Source of the DNA: Maricaulis sp.
GTDB taxonomy: Bacteria > Pseudomonadota > Alphaproteobacteria > Caulobacterales > Maricaulaceae
Length of the DNA stretch: 64,000 nucleotides
Assembly (NCBI RefSeq): GCF_030149515.1
Contig: NZ_JASBRI010000022.1
Span: 248,001-312,000 of the forward strand
Reading direction: 5' to 3'
Position numbers and translations under genes: made by a program. Below, one piece after another: positions 1-11,360 of this stretch (positions are counted from its first letter, which is position 1; every line of letters starts with the position of its first letter). A model generated the notes under the pieces. The model saw only the letters and a program-made list of their open reading frames with translations, was not told where the DNA came from and ran no database searches.

Positions 1-1
1 G

Positions 2-316
2 ACCCTGTCGGCGACCGCTTCCTTCAGCTCGGCCGGGGATGCCTCTTCGGTAACCACGACCATCGAGACGTCGCTGGACAATCTCAACGCTTCGCTCGCC
101 CGCCTGGGCACGGCGTCCAAGGCGCTCGGCGTGCACCAGTCCTTCATCGGCAAGCTGTCCGACGCCCTTGAGGTGGGGATCGGCAATCTGGTCGACGCGG
201 ACCTGGCGAAGGAAAGCGCCCGCCTGCAATCGCTGCAGGTCAAGCAACAACTCGGCGTCCAGGCGCTCTCCATCGCCAACGCCGCACCGGCAACCATACT
301 CGGCTACTTCATCTAG
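2..316 (+). CDS. Flagellin, C-terminal fragment (5' end outside window)
   Basis: Frame 2 is open from base 2 (TLSATASFSSAGDASSVTTTIETSLDNLNASLARLGTASKALGVHQSFIGKLSDALEVGIGNLVDADLAKESARLQSLQVKQQLGVQALSIANAAPATILGYFI). The LVDADLAKESARLQSLQVKQQLGVQALSIANAAP..IL stretch is the typical flagellin C-terminus. Confidence 0.95.
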   Translation, partial: TLSATASFSSAGDASSVTTTIETSLDNLNASLARLGTASKALGVHQSFIGKLSDALEVGIGNLVDADLAKESARLQSLQVKQQLGVQALSIANAAPATILGYFI

Positions 317-367
317 CAGCCGGCAGGCGCAACACAAATCCAGTGCTGTCTGATTGAGGCACCAACT

Positions 368-397
368 GAGGCGGCATCCCGATGCCGCCTCTTTTTT
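368..397 (+). terminator. Rho-independent terminator of flagellin gene
   Basis: Hairpin gaggcggcat-ccc-g-atgccgcctc followed by tttttt. Confidence 0.85.
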
Positions 398-600
398 GTC
401 CGGCATCGCCAGGACCTGAAGGACCGGAAGACCCTCATGGCAGGGCTCGCAGGCACGGGTGCAGCGAACTGCCGTGAGATCAAGGAAATGGCGCGCACCG
501 GAAGATCGCGTTCAAACCGAGCGCGTTCCATATGAGCATCGACCCCGACACCGACAGCGGCGGCGAACTCGGGTCGAGCGGAGCGGGAACAAGGTGAGAG

Positions 601-677
601 TGGCGCACCCATCAGGATTCGAACCTGAGACCTCTGCCTTCGGAGGGCAGCGCTCTATCCAGCTGAGCTATGGGTGC
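601..677 (-). tRNA. tRNA-Arg (anticodon CCG), CCA encoded
   Basis: Reverse complement GCACCCATAGCTCAGCTGGATAGAGCGCTGCCCTCCGAAGGCAGAGGTCTCAGGTTCGAATCCTGATGGGTGCGCCA folds as a cloverleaf; anticodon loop CTCCGAA. Confidence 0.95.
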
Positions 678-738
678 GCGAGAGGCGCACCCTTACCCGA
701 AGCGGCCGCGGGGTGCAACGCGGTTGCGCTTGGCGAAT

Positions 739-1137
739 TCAGCCCCGCGGCGCACGCGCGCCACCCAGAACGCCGCGCAGGCCGATGATGACAAATCCGG
801 CCAGCATGACACCGACCGCAATCCAGGGCGCCAGCGCCACGGGCGCGAACAGCCAGACCATCGAATAGCCGATACCGGCGAGCACCAGGGTCAGCGCGAA
901 AAAGCGGCGGAAGGCTGCGTGGGCCGCCGTCCTGGCTTCCCCGTCACCGGCGCCCGGCAGGCGCTTGGCGGCCGGGTTCGAGAACACCGCCACGGTGAGA
1001 CCTATCAGAACCCCGACTATGCGGTCGGGCATGCCGGTCCCGATCCAGCCCTGCCGGTCGGCAAGCACTGCGGCCAGGGAGACCAGGATGAGGAAGGCGG
1101 CAAAGCCAAGCGCGAAACCGACATTTCGAGTGATCAT
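739..1137 (-). CDS. Integral membrane protein, about 4 TM, co-transcribed with an ArsR regulator
   Basis: 132 aa hydrophobic protein [24 protein letters not shown]...; start overlaps the arsR-type stop by 4 bp (ATGA). Confidence 0.7.
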   Translation of the reverse strand: MITRNVGFALGFAAFLILVSLAAVLADRQGWIGTGMPDRIVGVLIGLTVAVFSNPAAKRLPGAGDGEARTAAHAAFRRFFALTLVLAGIGYSMVWLFAPVALAPWIAVGVMLAGFVIIGLRGVLGGARAPRG

Positions 1138-1421
1138 GATGGATCTCCGGGGTTTGCGTCCGAACCGAGGCCGAAAACACCGGCAAAGCCGAGCAAGGCC
1201 TCTTCGAGGACCGAAACATTGAGGTGGTAGAGGATCGACTTGCCCTGCCGTTCGGCCGTGATCAGGCCCGCCTCGCGCAGCACCGCGAAATGCGCCGACA
1301 TGGTCGGCTTGGAGACCGGGAAGGCCCCGGCCAGCTCGCCGGCGGATTTCGGCCCGCGCTTGAGTGCCTGGAGGACCTGGCGCCGGGTCGGATCGGCAAG
1401 GGCTTTGAAGACATCGCTCAT
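1134..1421 (-). CDS. ArsR-family winged-helix transcriptional regulator
   Basis: MSDVFKALADPTRRQVLQALKRGPKSAGELAGAFPVSKPTMSAHFAVLREAGLITAERQGKSILYHLN: classical ArsR/SmtB helix-turn-helix pattern. Confidence 0.92.
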   Translation of the reverse strand: MSDVFKALADPTRRQVLQALKRGPKSAGELAGAFPVSKPTMSAHFAVLREAGLITAERQGKSILYHLNVSVLEEALLGFAGVFGLGSDANPGDPS

Positions 1422-1464
1422 AATTTAGACAATTAGCCAATTATCAAATTATTGTCAACAAAGA

Positions 1465-1488
1465 GACCCGGACATCATTGTCCGGGTC
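1465..1488 (-). terminator. Possible terminator hairpin for the 1505-1891 gene
   Basis: Perfect 10-bp stem GACCCGGACA-TCAT-TGTCCGGGTC; only a weak T-rich tail on the minus strand. Confidence 0.45.
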
Positions 1489-1504
1489 CAGGCAGGCGCC
1501 GCAG

Positions 1505-1891
1505 TCAGGCCAGCGATCCGCCCTCCAGCCCGTCCGCATCGCCGTCCATCTCCCCCGACGAGCGCCGCCCGCCCAGATCGTCGGGCGTATCGTCATCGCG
1601 GCGGCGGCGTCCGCCGTCCTTGTGTCCGGCATAACCGGTCAGGCCCATACCCCAGTCCCGGTCATACCCGTCGACCCCCCGGTTGCGGAACCGCATCTTG
1701 GGCCCGGGCCGCATCAGCCAGCCATACACCCACAGCGCAGCAAGGGCGGATGCGGCAATGAGGCCCAGCGCAAAACCGGCACCGATCTCGCCCTGGGGCT
1801 GCATGAAGATACCGAAGAACCAGGCCAGGAAGATAAACAACGGCGCCGAAACCAGGATGGCGAAGAACTTCCGGACATGATGCATACGCAT
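1505..1891 (-). CDS. Hypothetical membrane protein with charged C-terminal tail
   Basis: MRMHHVRKFFAILVSAPLFIFLAWFFGIF...; two predicted TM segments then an Asp/Arg-rich tail. Confidence 0.6.
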   Translation of the reverse strand: MRMHHVRKFFAILVSAPLFIFLAWFFGIFMQPQGEIGAGFALGLIAASALAALWVYGWLMRPGPKMRFRNRGVDGYDRDWGMGLTGYAGHKDGGRRRRDDDTPDDLGGRRSSGEMDGDADGLEGGSLA

Positions 1892-2024
1892 GGCAACCTC
1901 CCTAATCTCGTGAACCGCATAGTCTTTCCGCGCGCCCGGCCTCCTTGCGGCCAAAATCAGGATGCGACGGGATCGTGCCGGAAAAAGGGCAGGTTGCCGG
2001 GGATAAGGGGTGTTTCAATCCCGC

Positions 2025-2984
2025 TCAGGCGGTTTCGCGATTATAGGTCAGCGCCAGAAAAACGTCTTCCAGATCGGCCTCTTCGGTGCGCAAGTCGTCG
2101 ATACGGTGGCCCGAAGCCCGGAATTTCTCGATCATCTCCGCAACTGACTGCTCGCCATAGCGGTAGGTGATGGCCAGGGCCCCGTCGGCGCGGATCTCCG
2201 CGTCGTATTGCGCCAGCTCGGCGGGAATGTCCGACATGGGGTCGACCGGGTCGATCACCAGCGTCTTCGAATCCATGCGCTTGAGCAGGGTTTCGGTGGG
2301 CTCGCATGCAATCACCTCGCCCTGGTCGACAATGGCGATCTCGTCGCACAGCTCCTGGGCTTCCTCGAGATAGTGGGTGGTCAGAACGATGGTGGTGCCG
2401 CGGGCATGCAGTTCTCGCACATAGGCCCACAATTGCCGGCGCAGCTCGATATCCACCCCCGCCGTCGGCTCGTCGAGCACCAGGACGGGCGGGGTGTGCA
2501 CCATCGCCTTGGCCACCAGAAGGCGCCGTTTCATGCCGCCGGACAATTGCCGCACATAGGCATCGCGCTTGTCCGCGAGTCCCACTGCTTCAAGCAATTC
2601 CGCCGTCCGCCGTTCGCCCCGGGGTACGCCGTAGAAACCGGCCATCAGCTCCAGCGTCTCATAGGGCGTGAAGAAGACGTCCATATTGATTTCCTGAGGC
2701 ACCACGCCGATCGCGGCACGCGCGGCGCGGCTGTCCCGATCGATATCGATCCCCCAGGTCCTGGCCACGCCGGACGTCTTGTTCACCAGGCCGGCGAAAA
2801 TATTGATGAAGGTCGACTTGCCCGCGCCATTGGGGCCCAGCAGCCCGAAGATGGAGCCGCGCGGCACTTTCAGATCGACCCCCTTGAGCGCCTCCTTCGG
2901 CGGCGCATTCTTCGATCCGGCATAGGTCTTTTTCAGACCGCGGGCTTCCAGGGCGAATTCGGGCAAGGAGGAACTGTCGGGCAT
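2025..2984 (-). CDS. ABC-2 type transporter ATP-binding protein
   Basis: Walker A GPNGAGKST, signature LSGGMKRRL, Walker B VLVLDEP; start chosen at MPDSSSLPEF. Confidence 0.93.
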   Translation of the reverse strand: MPDSSSLPEFALEARGLKKTYAGSKNAPPKEALKGVDLKVPRGSIFGLLGPNGAGKSTFINIFAGLVNKTSGVARTWGIDIDRDSRAARAAIGVVPQEINMDVFFTPYETLELMAGFYGVPRGERRTAELLEAVGLADKRDAYVRQLSGGMKRRLLVAKAMVHTPPVLVLDEPTAGVDIELRRQLWAYVRELHARGTTIVLTTHYLEEAQELCDEIAIVDQGEVIACEPTETLLKRMDSKTLVIDPVDPMSDIPAELAQYDAEIRADGALAITYRYGEQSVAEMIEKFRASGHRIDDLRTEEADLEDVFLALTYNRETA

Positions 2985-3076
2985 GTGGCCTCGGAATTGA
3001 CGGGACTGGGTCAAGCGCCATAACTAGGCGCCATACCTAGGGATCGTCTTAGCTTCTGTCCATGAGGACTGCATCC

Positions 3077-3274
3077 ATGGCCAATACCGACAACGCCGTT
3101 CCGCCGCCGGAAATCATCGTCACGGATCAGCACCGCATTGCCTGCGACGGAGGCGGCGGCGCACTGGGCCATCCCAAGGTCTATCTGGAAATGGGCGAAG
3201 ACGATTTCGTCGAATGCGGCTATTGCGACCGCCGTTTCGTGCGCAAGGGATCGAAGGAAGACCCGAACGCCTGA
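3077..3274 (+). CDS. Zinc-finger (CHCC-type) domain protein
   Basis: [33 protein letters not shown]: zf-CHCC pattern as in NDUFS6-like proteins. Confidence 0.85.
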   Translation: MANTDNAVPPPEIIVTDQHRIACDGGGGALGHPKVYLEMGEDDFVECGYCDRRFVRKGSKEDPNA

Positions 3275-3328
3275 CCGGGCCGTACCGGCGCCGGCATACA
3301 GCCGCACAAGACGACTGGGGAGGCGTCT

Positions 3329-4846
3329 TTGGGTCAATCTCGCAGCCAGCGTATCGGGCTGATCGCCGGCCTCGTCCTGGCGGCCGGGGTCCAGTTCGCG
3401 CCCGTACCTGACGGGTTGAGCCGCGAGGCCTGGCTGCTCGCCTCGCTCGCCCTCCTGATGGCCAGCTGGTGGGCCACAGAAGCCATTCCCATCGCGGCCA
3501 CGGCGCTGATCCCGATGGCGCTGTTCCCGCTTCTGGGCATCACCTCGACCGGTGCGGCAACGGCTCCCTATGCCAGCCCCATCGTCATGCTGCTGCTGGG
3601 CGGTTTCATCGTCGCCCTGTCAATCGAGCGATGGAACCTGCACACCCGGATCGCACTCAATGTCGTCGTCCGCGCCGGCGGCAAGCCGGCCGCCCTGATC
3701 GGCGGTTTCATGATCGCCTCGGCACTGTTGTCGATGTGGATCTCCAACACGGCGACCACGCTGATGATGATCCCCATCGCCCTGAAGGTCGCCGAGGAGG
3801 TCGAACGCGAGGGCATGACCTCGAAATTCTTTGCTCCTGCCCTGGCCCTGGGCGTGGCCTATGCCGCCTCTATCGGCGGCATGGCGACCCCGGTAGGCAC
3901 GCCGACAAACCTCATCGGCATCGGTTATCTGCAAAACGAGTTTTCCCGCTCCATCGATTTCGCCACCTGGATGATGCTGGGCCTGCCTGCGGTGATCCTG
4001 ATCGTTCCCGCCGCCTGGTTCGTGCTGACCCGCTGGGCCTTCGATCTGAAGGGCGGCGAGGAGAGCGAGGCGGCGCGCGATCTGGTGCGTTCGGAGCTCA
4101 AAGGCCTTGGCCGGATGACCGCGCCGGAAGTCCGCGTCGCCCTGCTGTTCGGCACCGTGGCGATCCTGTGGATGGGCCGCGTCCTGCCCGGCGAGCTGAT
4201 CGGCCAGCCCGGCACGGAATGGGGCTGGAACCCGCTTCTGGCGTGGCTGGGCGAGCGGCTGAACCTGCCCGTCTCGATCCAGCTGGGCAACACCCAGATC
4301 GCCGTGATGGGCGCCCTGGCCACCTTCCTGGTACCCGCCGGCGGCCGGGGCGAAGGCCGGGGCCAGGCGCTGATGAGCTGGGACGGGCTGGCCCGCCTGC
4401 CCTGGAATGTCGTCATCCTGTTCGGCGGCGGCCTGTCGCTCGCCGCAGCGCTGACCGACACCGGCCTGGCCGACTGGCTGGGCGGGCAGATGCAATTCCT
4501 CGCCGGTTTCCCGCTGCCGGTCCTGATCCTGGTCATTGTGGCGGTCGTGGTCTTCCTGACCGAACTTACTTCCAATGTCGCCACCACGACGGCCTTCCTG
4601 CCCGTACTGGGCGTCATAGCACTGGAGGCCGGCGTGCCGCCGGAACAGCTGATCGCCCCGGTCGCGATCGCCGCCTCGACCGCCTTCATGCTGCCCGTGG
4701 CCACGGCGCCCAACGCCATCGTCTATGCCTCCGGCGCGGTGACCCAGGGCCAGATGATCAAGGCGGGTTTCCGCATCAACCTCTTCGCCATCGCGGCGAT
4801 CACGCTGGTCGGCATCGTGGCGGGGATAATGGGCTTCGGCGGTTAG
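3329..4846 (+). CDS. SLC13/DASS family anion:sodium symporter
   Basis: 505 aa polytopic; ASWWATEAIPIAATALIPMALFPLLGI, GGMATPVGTPTNLIGIG, TELTSNVATTTAFLPVLG are DASS motifs. Confidence 0.92.
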   Translation: MGQSRSQRIGLIAGLVLAAGVQFAPVPDGLSREAWLLASLALLMASWWATEAIPIAATALIPMALFPLLGITSTGAATAPYASPIVMLLLGGFIVALSIERWNLHTRIALNVVVRAGGKPAALIGGFMIASALLSMWISNTATTLMMIPIALKVAEEVEREGMTSKFFAPALALGVAYAASIGGMATPVGTPTNLIGIGYLQNEFSRSIDFATWMMLGLPAVILIVPAAWFVLTRWAFDLKGGEESEAARDLVRSELKGLGRMTAPEVRVALLFGTVAILWMGRVLPGELIGQPGTEWGWNPLLAWLGERLNLPVSIQLGNTQIAVMGALATFLVPAGGRGEGRGQALMSWDGLARLPWNVVILFGGGLSLAAALTDTGLADWLGGQMQFLAGFPLPVLILVIVAVVVFLTELTSNVATTTAFLPVLGVIALEAGVPPEQLIAPVAIAASTAFMLPVATAPNAIVYASGAVTQGQMIKAGFRINLFAIAAITLVGIVAGIMGFGG

Positions 4847-5127
4847 AGCCCGTCGGGCAAGGTGCGGCTGCCGTGCACGATGCGTTCAATGCGAAGCGCG
4901 TCGGCGCCGACCCGGTAAAGTACAAGATACGCCGCGTAAGACTGGACCCGAATGCCCGGACCGATTTCCGGCCTCGACGGGGCGGCTTCGGGAAAAGCGG
5001 CTGCCCGTTTGCAGACTGCCTTCAACTCCTCGACGAAGCTCGCCGCGCGAGCCGGATTGTCCCGCGCGATATAGTCAGCAATGTCCATGAGATCCGCTCT
5101 GGCAGCCGGTGCAAAATCCAGCTTCAT
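4843..5127 (-). CDS. Type II toxin, RelE/ParE family
   Basis: MKLDFAPAARADLMDIADYIARDNPARAASFVEELKAVCKR...YRVGADALRIERIVHGSRTLPD; ParE-like, downstream of a ParD-like gene with 4-bp overlap. Confidence 0.9.
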   Translation of the reverse strand: MKLDFAPAARADLMDIADYIARDNPARAASFVEELKAVCKRAAAFPEAAPSRPEIGPGIRVQSYAAYLVLYRVGADALRIERIVHGSRTLPDGL

Positions 5128-5396
5128 TTGCCCTGTTCGCGCTCGGCGGCGATCCTGGCGATGTGCGCCTTGACGTCGGCGAAGACCTCCTCAGCCGGGA
5201 TGCCCGGCCCGCTCTCCATGCCGATCCGCACGGCCTCGCGCAGCTCTTCCAGTTCGGTGAGATAGCGCGCCTCGCTCTCCTCCACCATGCGCAGCCCGTG
5301 GCGCAGCACCTCGCTTTTCGAGTTGAAGCGGCCGGAGGCGATGAGATCCTCCATCATCTTCTCGTAGCGTTCGCCGAGGGAGTAGGAACTGGGCAT
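5124..5396 (-). CDS. Type II antitoxin, ParD/CopG-like
   Basis: MPSSYSLGERYEKMMEDLIASGRFNSKSEVLRHGLRMVEESEAR: ribbon-helix-helix ParD pattern; start precedes toxin. Confidence 0.9.
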   Translation of the reverse strand: MPSSYSLGERYEKMMEDLIASGRFNSKSEVLRHGLRMVEESEARYLTELEELREAVRIGMESGPGIPAEEVFADVKAHIARIAAEREQGK

Positions 5397-5534
5397 GAGC
5401 GATCTCCGGTCGGTTGGATAATTATTATTATAGCCGCTTTGACCGCTGGACTCAGCCATCGATTTTGCCGTGCCGAGCGGAAAGAATCCGCTCACCCTCT
5501 AGCGGCTGATCGAATCTACCACTTCGAGGGTGCT

Positions 5535-5783
5535 ATGAAGGATGATGACGAACGCTATGCAGCCACAATAGAACGGGCTCTACACGAAATTGGCTCACTA
5601 CACCGACCACGAGTTGCCGTGAACTCGGAACGCGGCGGCGTAAAACTGAGCGTCTCGGCCTCCAGCCCAAATGGGGAGATTGCGATGGAGACCCGGTTCT
5701 TAGAAGGAGAGCCTTCGGAGCCTGAGGTTGATACCGCTCTTCATCGCCTTTGCCTTCAGGTTAGCAGCAAGCTGGAACCCTGA
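5535..5783 (+). CDS. Hypothetical protein
   Basis: 82 aa ORF MKDDDERYAATIERALHEIGSLHRPRVAVNSERGGVKLSV...; no recognised family; plausible only from coding-like composition. Confidence 0.45.
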   Translation: MKDDDERYAATIERALHEIGSLHRPRVAVNSERGGVKLSVSASSPNGEIAMETRFLEGEPSEPEVDTALHRLCLQVSSKLEP

Positions 5784-5859
5784 CGGCCACCGCACTCCAC
5801 CGATGACCTCTCCGCCGCACCGCGCTAACCTCGCGCGGCATGCGAGAAGAGGACACCCC

Positions 5860-8646
5860 ATGGCCATCACCAAGCCCGTCGACGAGACCTCCCACCTCTA
5901 TCTGATCGACGGGTCGGGCTATATTTTCCGGGCCTATCATGCGCTGCCGCCGCTGACCCGGTCGGACGGGACGCCGGTAGGCGCCGTACAGGGGTTCTGC
6001 AACATGCTGTGGAAGCTGCTGGAGGACCTCAAGGGCGAGGACGCACCCTCGCATCTGGCCGTGATCTTCGATCATTCCGGCAAGTCTTTCCGCAATGACC
6101 TTTACGACCTGTACAAGGCGAACCGGCCGCCGGCGCCGGAAGATCTGGTGCCGCAATTCACGCTGATCCGTGACGCCACGCGCGCCTTCGGCACGCCGTG
6201 CATCGAGCTGGAGAATTACGAGGCCGACGACATTATCGCCACCTATGCCCGACAGGCCGAAGCCAGGGGAGCCAAGGTGACCATCGTCTCCTCCGACAAG
6301 GATCTGATGCAACTGGTCACCGACAAGGTGGACATGTTTGACGCCATGAAGAACCGCCGCATCGAGGCCCCGGAAGTCTTCGAGAAGTTCGGCGTGGGAC
6401 CGGACAAGGTCATCGATATCCAGTCGCTGGCCGGCGACAGTGTGGACAATGTCCCCGGCGTGCCGGGTATAGGCGTCAAGACGGCCGCCCTCCTGATCAA
6501 CGAATATGGCGATCTCGACACGCTGCTGGAGCGGGCCGGCGAGATCAAACAGAAGGGGCGGCGCGAGAAACTCCTGGCCCATGCCGAGGATGCGCGCATT
6601 TCCCGGCAATTGGTGACGCTGAAGACGGACACGCCGGTGGTCGACGACATGGACGCCTTCGGCATCACCGATCCGGATGCGGAAACCCTGGTCAAATTCC
6701 TCAAAGAGATGGAATTCCGCACCTTCACCCGGAAAGTCGAGGAAGCGCTGGGCGGGCCGGCGGCCGACGAGACCGGCGATGCCACCGCGCCGATCGACCG
6801 CGAGGCCTATGAATGCGTCACCACGACGGAGCGGCTGAACGCCTGGATCGACAAGGCGCACCGGGCCGGGGTGATCGCCGTGGACACCGAGACGGATGCG
6901 CTCTCGGCGGCGGCATCGGGCCTGGTCGGCATATGCCTGGCCACGGCGCCGGGCGAGGCCTGCTATATTCCTCTGGCCCATGTCGACCCCAGTTCATCCG
7001 GCGACATGTTCGACACCGGCGAAAAGCCCGGCCAGATCCCGATGGACGAGGCGCTGGCGGCACTGAAACCCCTGCTGGAGGACCCGGGAGTTCTCAAGGT
7101 GGGGCAGAATTTCAAATACGATCTGGCCGTCCTCGCACGCTACGGCATCGAGGTTGCCCCCTATGACGACACGATGCTGATCTCCTACGTCATGGAGGCG
7201 GGCCTGCACGGGCATGGCATGGACGAGCTGGCCGAACTGCATCTGGGCCATGAATGCATCCCCTTCAAGGAGATCTGCGGGACCGGCAAGAACCAGATCA
7301 GTTTCGACAAGGTCGCCCTGGACAAGGCCACGCAATACGCCGCCGAGGACGCGGATGTGACGTTGCGCCTGTGGGAGTTGTTGAAACCGGCGCTGGTCGC
7401 GAAAAAGAAGGCCACGGTCTACGAGACGCTGGAACGGCCCATGGCCAAGGTGCTCGCCGACATGGAGCGTGCGGGCATCAAGGTCGATCCCGATCAGCTG
7501 CGCCAGTTGTCTTCCGACTTCGCCCGGAAGATGGCTGCCGCCGAGGCGGCCGCGCACAAGGCGGCCGGACGCGCGTTCAACGTTGCGTCACCGAAACAGA
7601 TCGGGGAAATCCTGTTTGGCGAGATGGGGCTGCCCGGCGGGAAAAAGACCAAGACGGGGGCCTGGTCGACCGATGTGACCGTGCTGGACCAGCTCGCCGC
7701 GGAGGGGCACGACCTGCCCGTCGCGCTGCTGGAGTACCGCCAGTTCGCCAAGCTGAAATCGACCTATTCCGACGCCCTGTTCGAGCACATCAATCCGGCC
7801 ACGAAACGCGTACACGGCTCGTTCTCGCTCGCGGCAACGACGACAGGGCGGCTCTCCTCGACCGAACCCAATCTGCAGAACATCCCGATCCGCACCGAGG
7901 AAGGCCGCAAGATCCGCGAAGTCTTCATCGCCGAGCCGGGCCATTGCCTGGTCGCGGCCGACTATTCCCAGATCGAGCTGCGCCTCCTGGCTCATATCGC
8001 CGATGTGGAGAGTCTGAAACAGGCCTTCAGGGACGGTGCCGACATCCACGCCATGACCGCGTCGGAAGTGTTCGGCGTGCCTGTGGAGGGCATGGACCCG
8101 ATGGTGCGCCGCAAGGCCAAGGCGATCAATTTCGGCGTCATCTACGGCATTTCCGCCTTCGGCCTGGCCAACCAGATCGACGTCTCGCGCGAGGAGGCCA
8201 AGGCCTTCATCGACGCCTATTTCGGGAAATTCCCCGGCATCGCCGATTACATGGACCGCATGAAGTCCGAGGTGAAGGAACGCGGACATGTCGAAACCGT
8301 TTTCGGCCGCCGCTGCCACTTTCCCTCGATCAAGGACAAGAACCCCAACATGCGCATGTTCGCGGAACGCCAGGCCATCAATGCGCCCATCCAGGGCTCT
8401 GCCGCCGACGTCATCCGCCGCGCCATGATCCGCATGGACGACGCCCTCAGGGCCGCCAGCCTGGATGCCAGGATGCTCCTCCAGGTGCACGACGAACTCG
8501 TCTTCGAAGTGCCGGAAAACCAGGCCGACGACCTGATCGCCCTGGCCTCAAAGGTGATGGGCGAGGCCTGCGCGCCGGCGGTGGAGCTCAGCGTGCCGCT
8601 GGAGGTGGATGCGAAGAAGGGGAAGAGCTGGGCGGAGGCGCATTAG
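5860..8646 (+). CDS. polA: DNA polymerase I (5'-3' exo, 3'-5' exo and polymerase domains)
   Basis: LIDGSGYIFRAYHALPPLTRSDGTPVGAVQGF; exonuclease VDTETDAL; polymerase DYSQIELRLLAHIA, RRKAKAINFGVIYGIS, QVHDELVFEVP. Confidence 0.98.
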   Translation: MAITKPVDETSHLYLIDGSGYIFRAYHALPPLTRSDGTPVGAVQGFCNMLWKLLEDLKGEDAPSHLAVIFDHSGKSFRNDLYDLYKANRPPAPEDLVPQFTLIRDATRAFGTPCIELENYEADDIIATYARQAEARGAKVTIVSSDKDLMQLVTDKVDMFDAMKNRRIEAPEVFEKFGVGPDKVIDIQSLAGDSVDNVPGVPGIGVKTAALLINEYGDLDTLLERAGEIKQKGRREKLLAHAEDARISRQLVTLKTDTPVVDDMDAFGITDPDAETLVKFLKEMEFRTFTRKVEEALGGPAADETGDATAPIDREAYECVTTTERLNAWIDKAHRAGVIAVDTETDALSAAASGLVGICLATAPGEACYIPLAHVDPSSSGDMFDTGEKPGQIPMDEALAALKPLLEDPGVLKVGQNFKYDLAVLARYGIEVAPYDDTMLISYVMEAGLHGHGMDELAELHLGHECIPFKEICGTGKNQISFDKVALDKATQYAAEDADVTLRLWELLKPALVAKKKATVYETLERPMAKVLADMERAGIKVDPDQLRQLSSDFARKMAAAEAAAHKAAGRAFNVASPKQIGEILFGEMGLPGGKKTKTGAWSTDVTVLDQLAAEGHDLPVALLEYRQFAKLKSTYSDALFEHINPATKRVHGSFSLAATTTGRLSSTEPNLQNIPIRTEEGRKIREVFIAEPGHCLVAADYSQIELRLLAHIADVESLKQAFRDGADIHAMTASEVFGVPVEGMDPMVRRKAKAINFGVIYGISAFGLANQIDVSREEAKAFIDAYFGKFPGIADYMDRMKSEVKERGHVETVFGRRCHFPSIKDKNPNMRMFAERQAINAPIQGSAADVIRRAMIRMDDALRAASLDARMLLQVHDELVFEVPENQADDLIALASKVMGEACAPAVELSVPLEVDAKKGKSWAEAH

Positions 8647-8879
8647 GGGGCGAATTGGGATAGCGGACGCATCGGCCGGAGACACGCCCTTTCCGGCCTG
8701 CGCATTTTTCCCGGAAGTGCGTGAGCGCTATCCGGGACCTCCCGGTCGAGGGCCCGGGCGAAGCGGTCGCGCAGGAGATCCCGGCTCTTCGGCCGGCAAG
8801 GGGGCTGGTGCCAGGGGCAGCTGCCCTGGTGAAGGCCGCCGGAACCTTCTCCCCGCCAGAGGCGGAGCGGTAACGCCCC

Positions 8880-11294
<2,415 letters not shown>

Positions 11295-11345
11295 TCACCG
11301 GCCGGTGACCACTCGCGCGCACACGCGCGCGCACGTACGCGCGCA
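11295..11345 (-). promoter_or_regulatory. gyrB 5' region: 14-bp perfect palindrome plus 32-bp alternating pyrimidine-purine tract
   Basis: TCACCGGCCGGTGA (11295-11308) and strictly alternating tract 11314-11345; function is inferred. Confidence 0.45.
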
Positions 11346-11360
11346 AGGCGTCCGGCCCCG

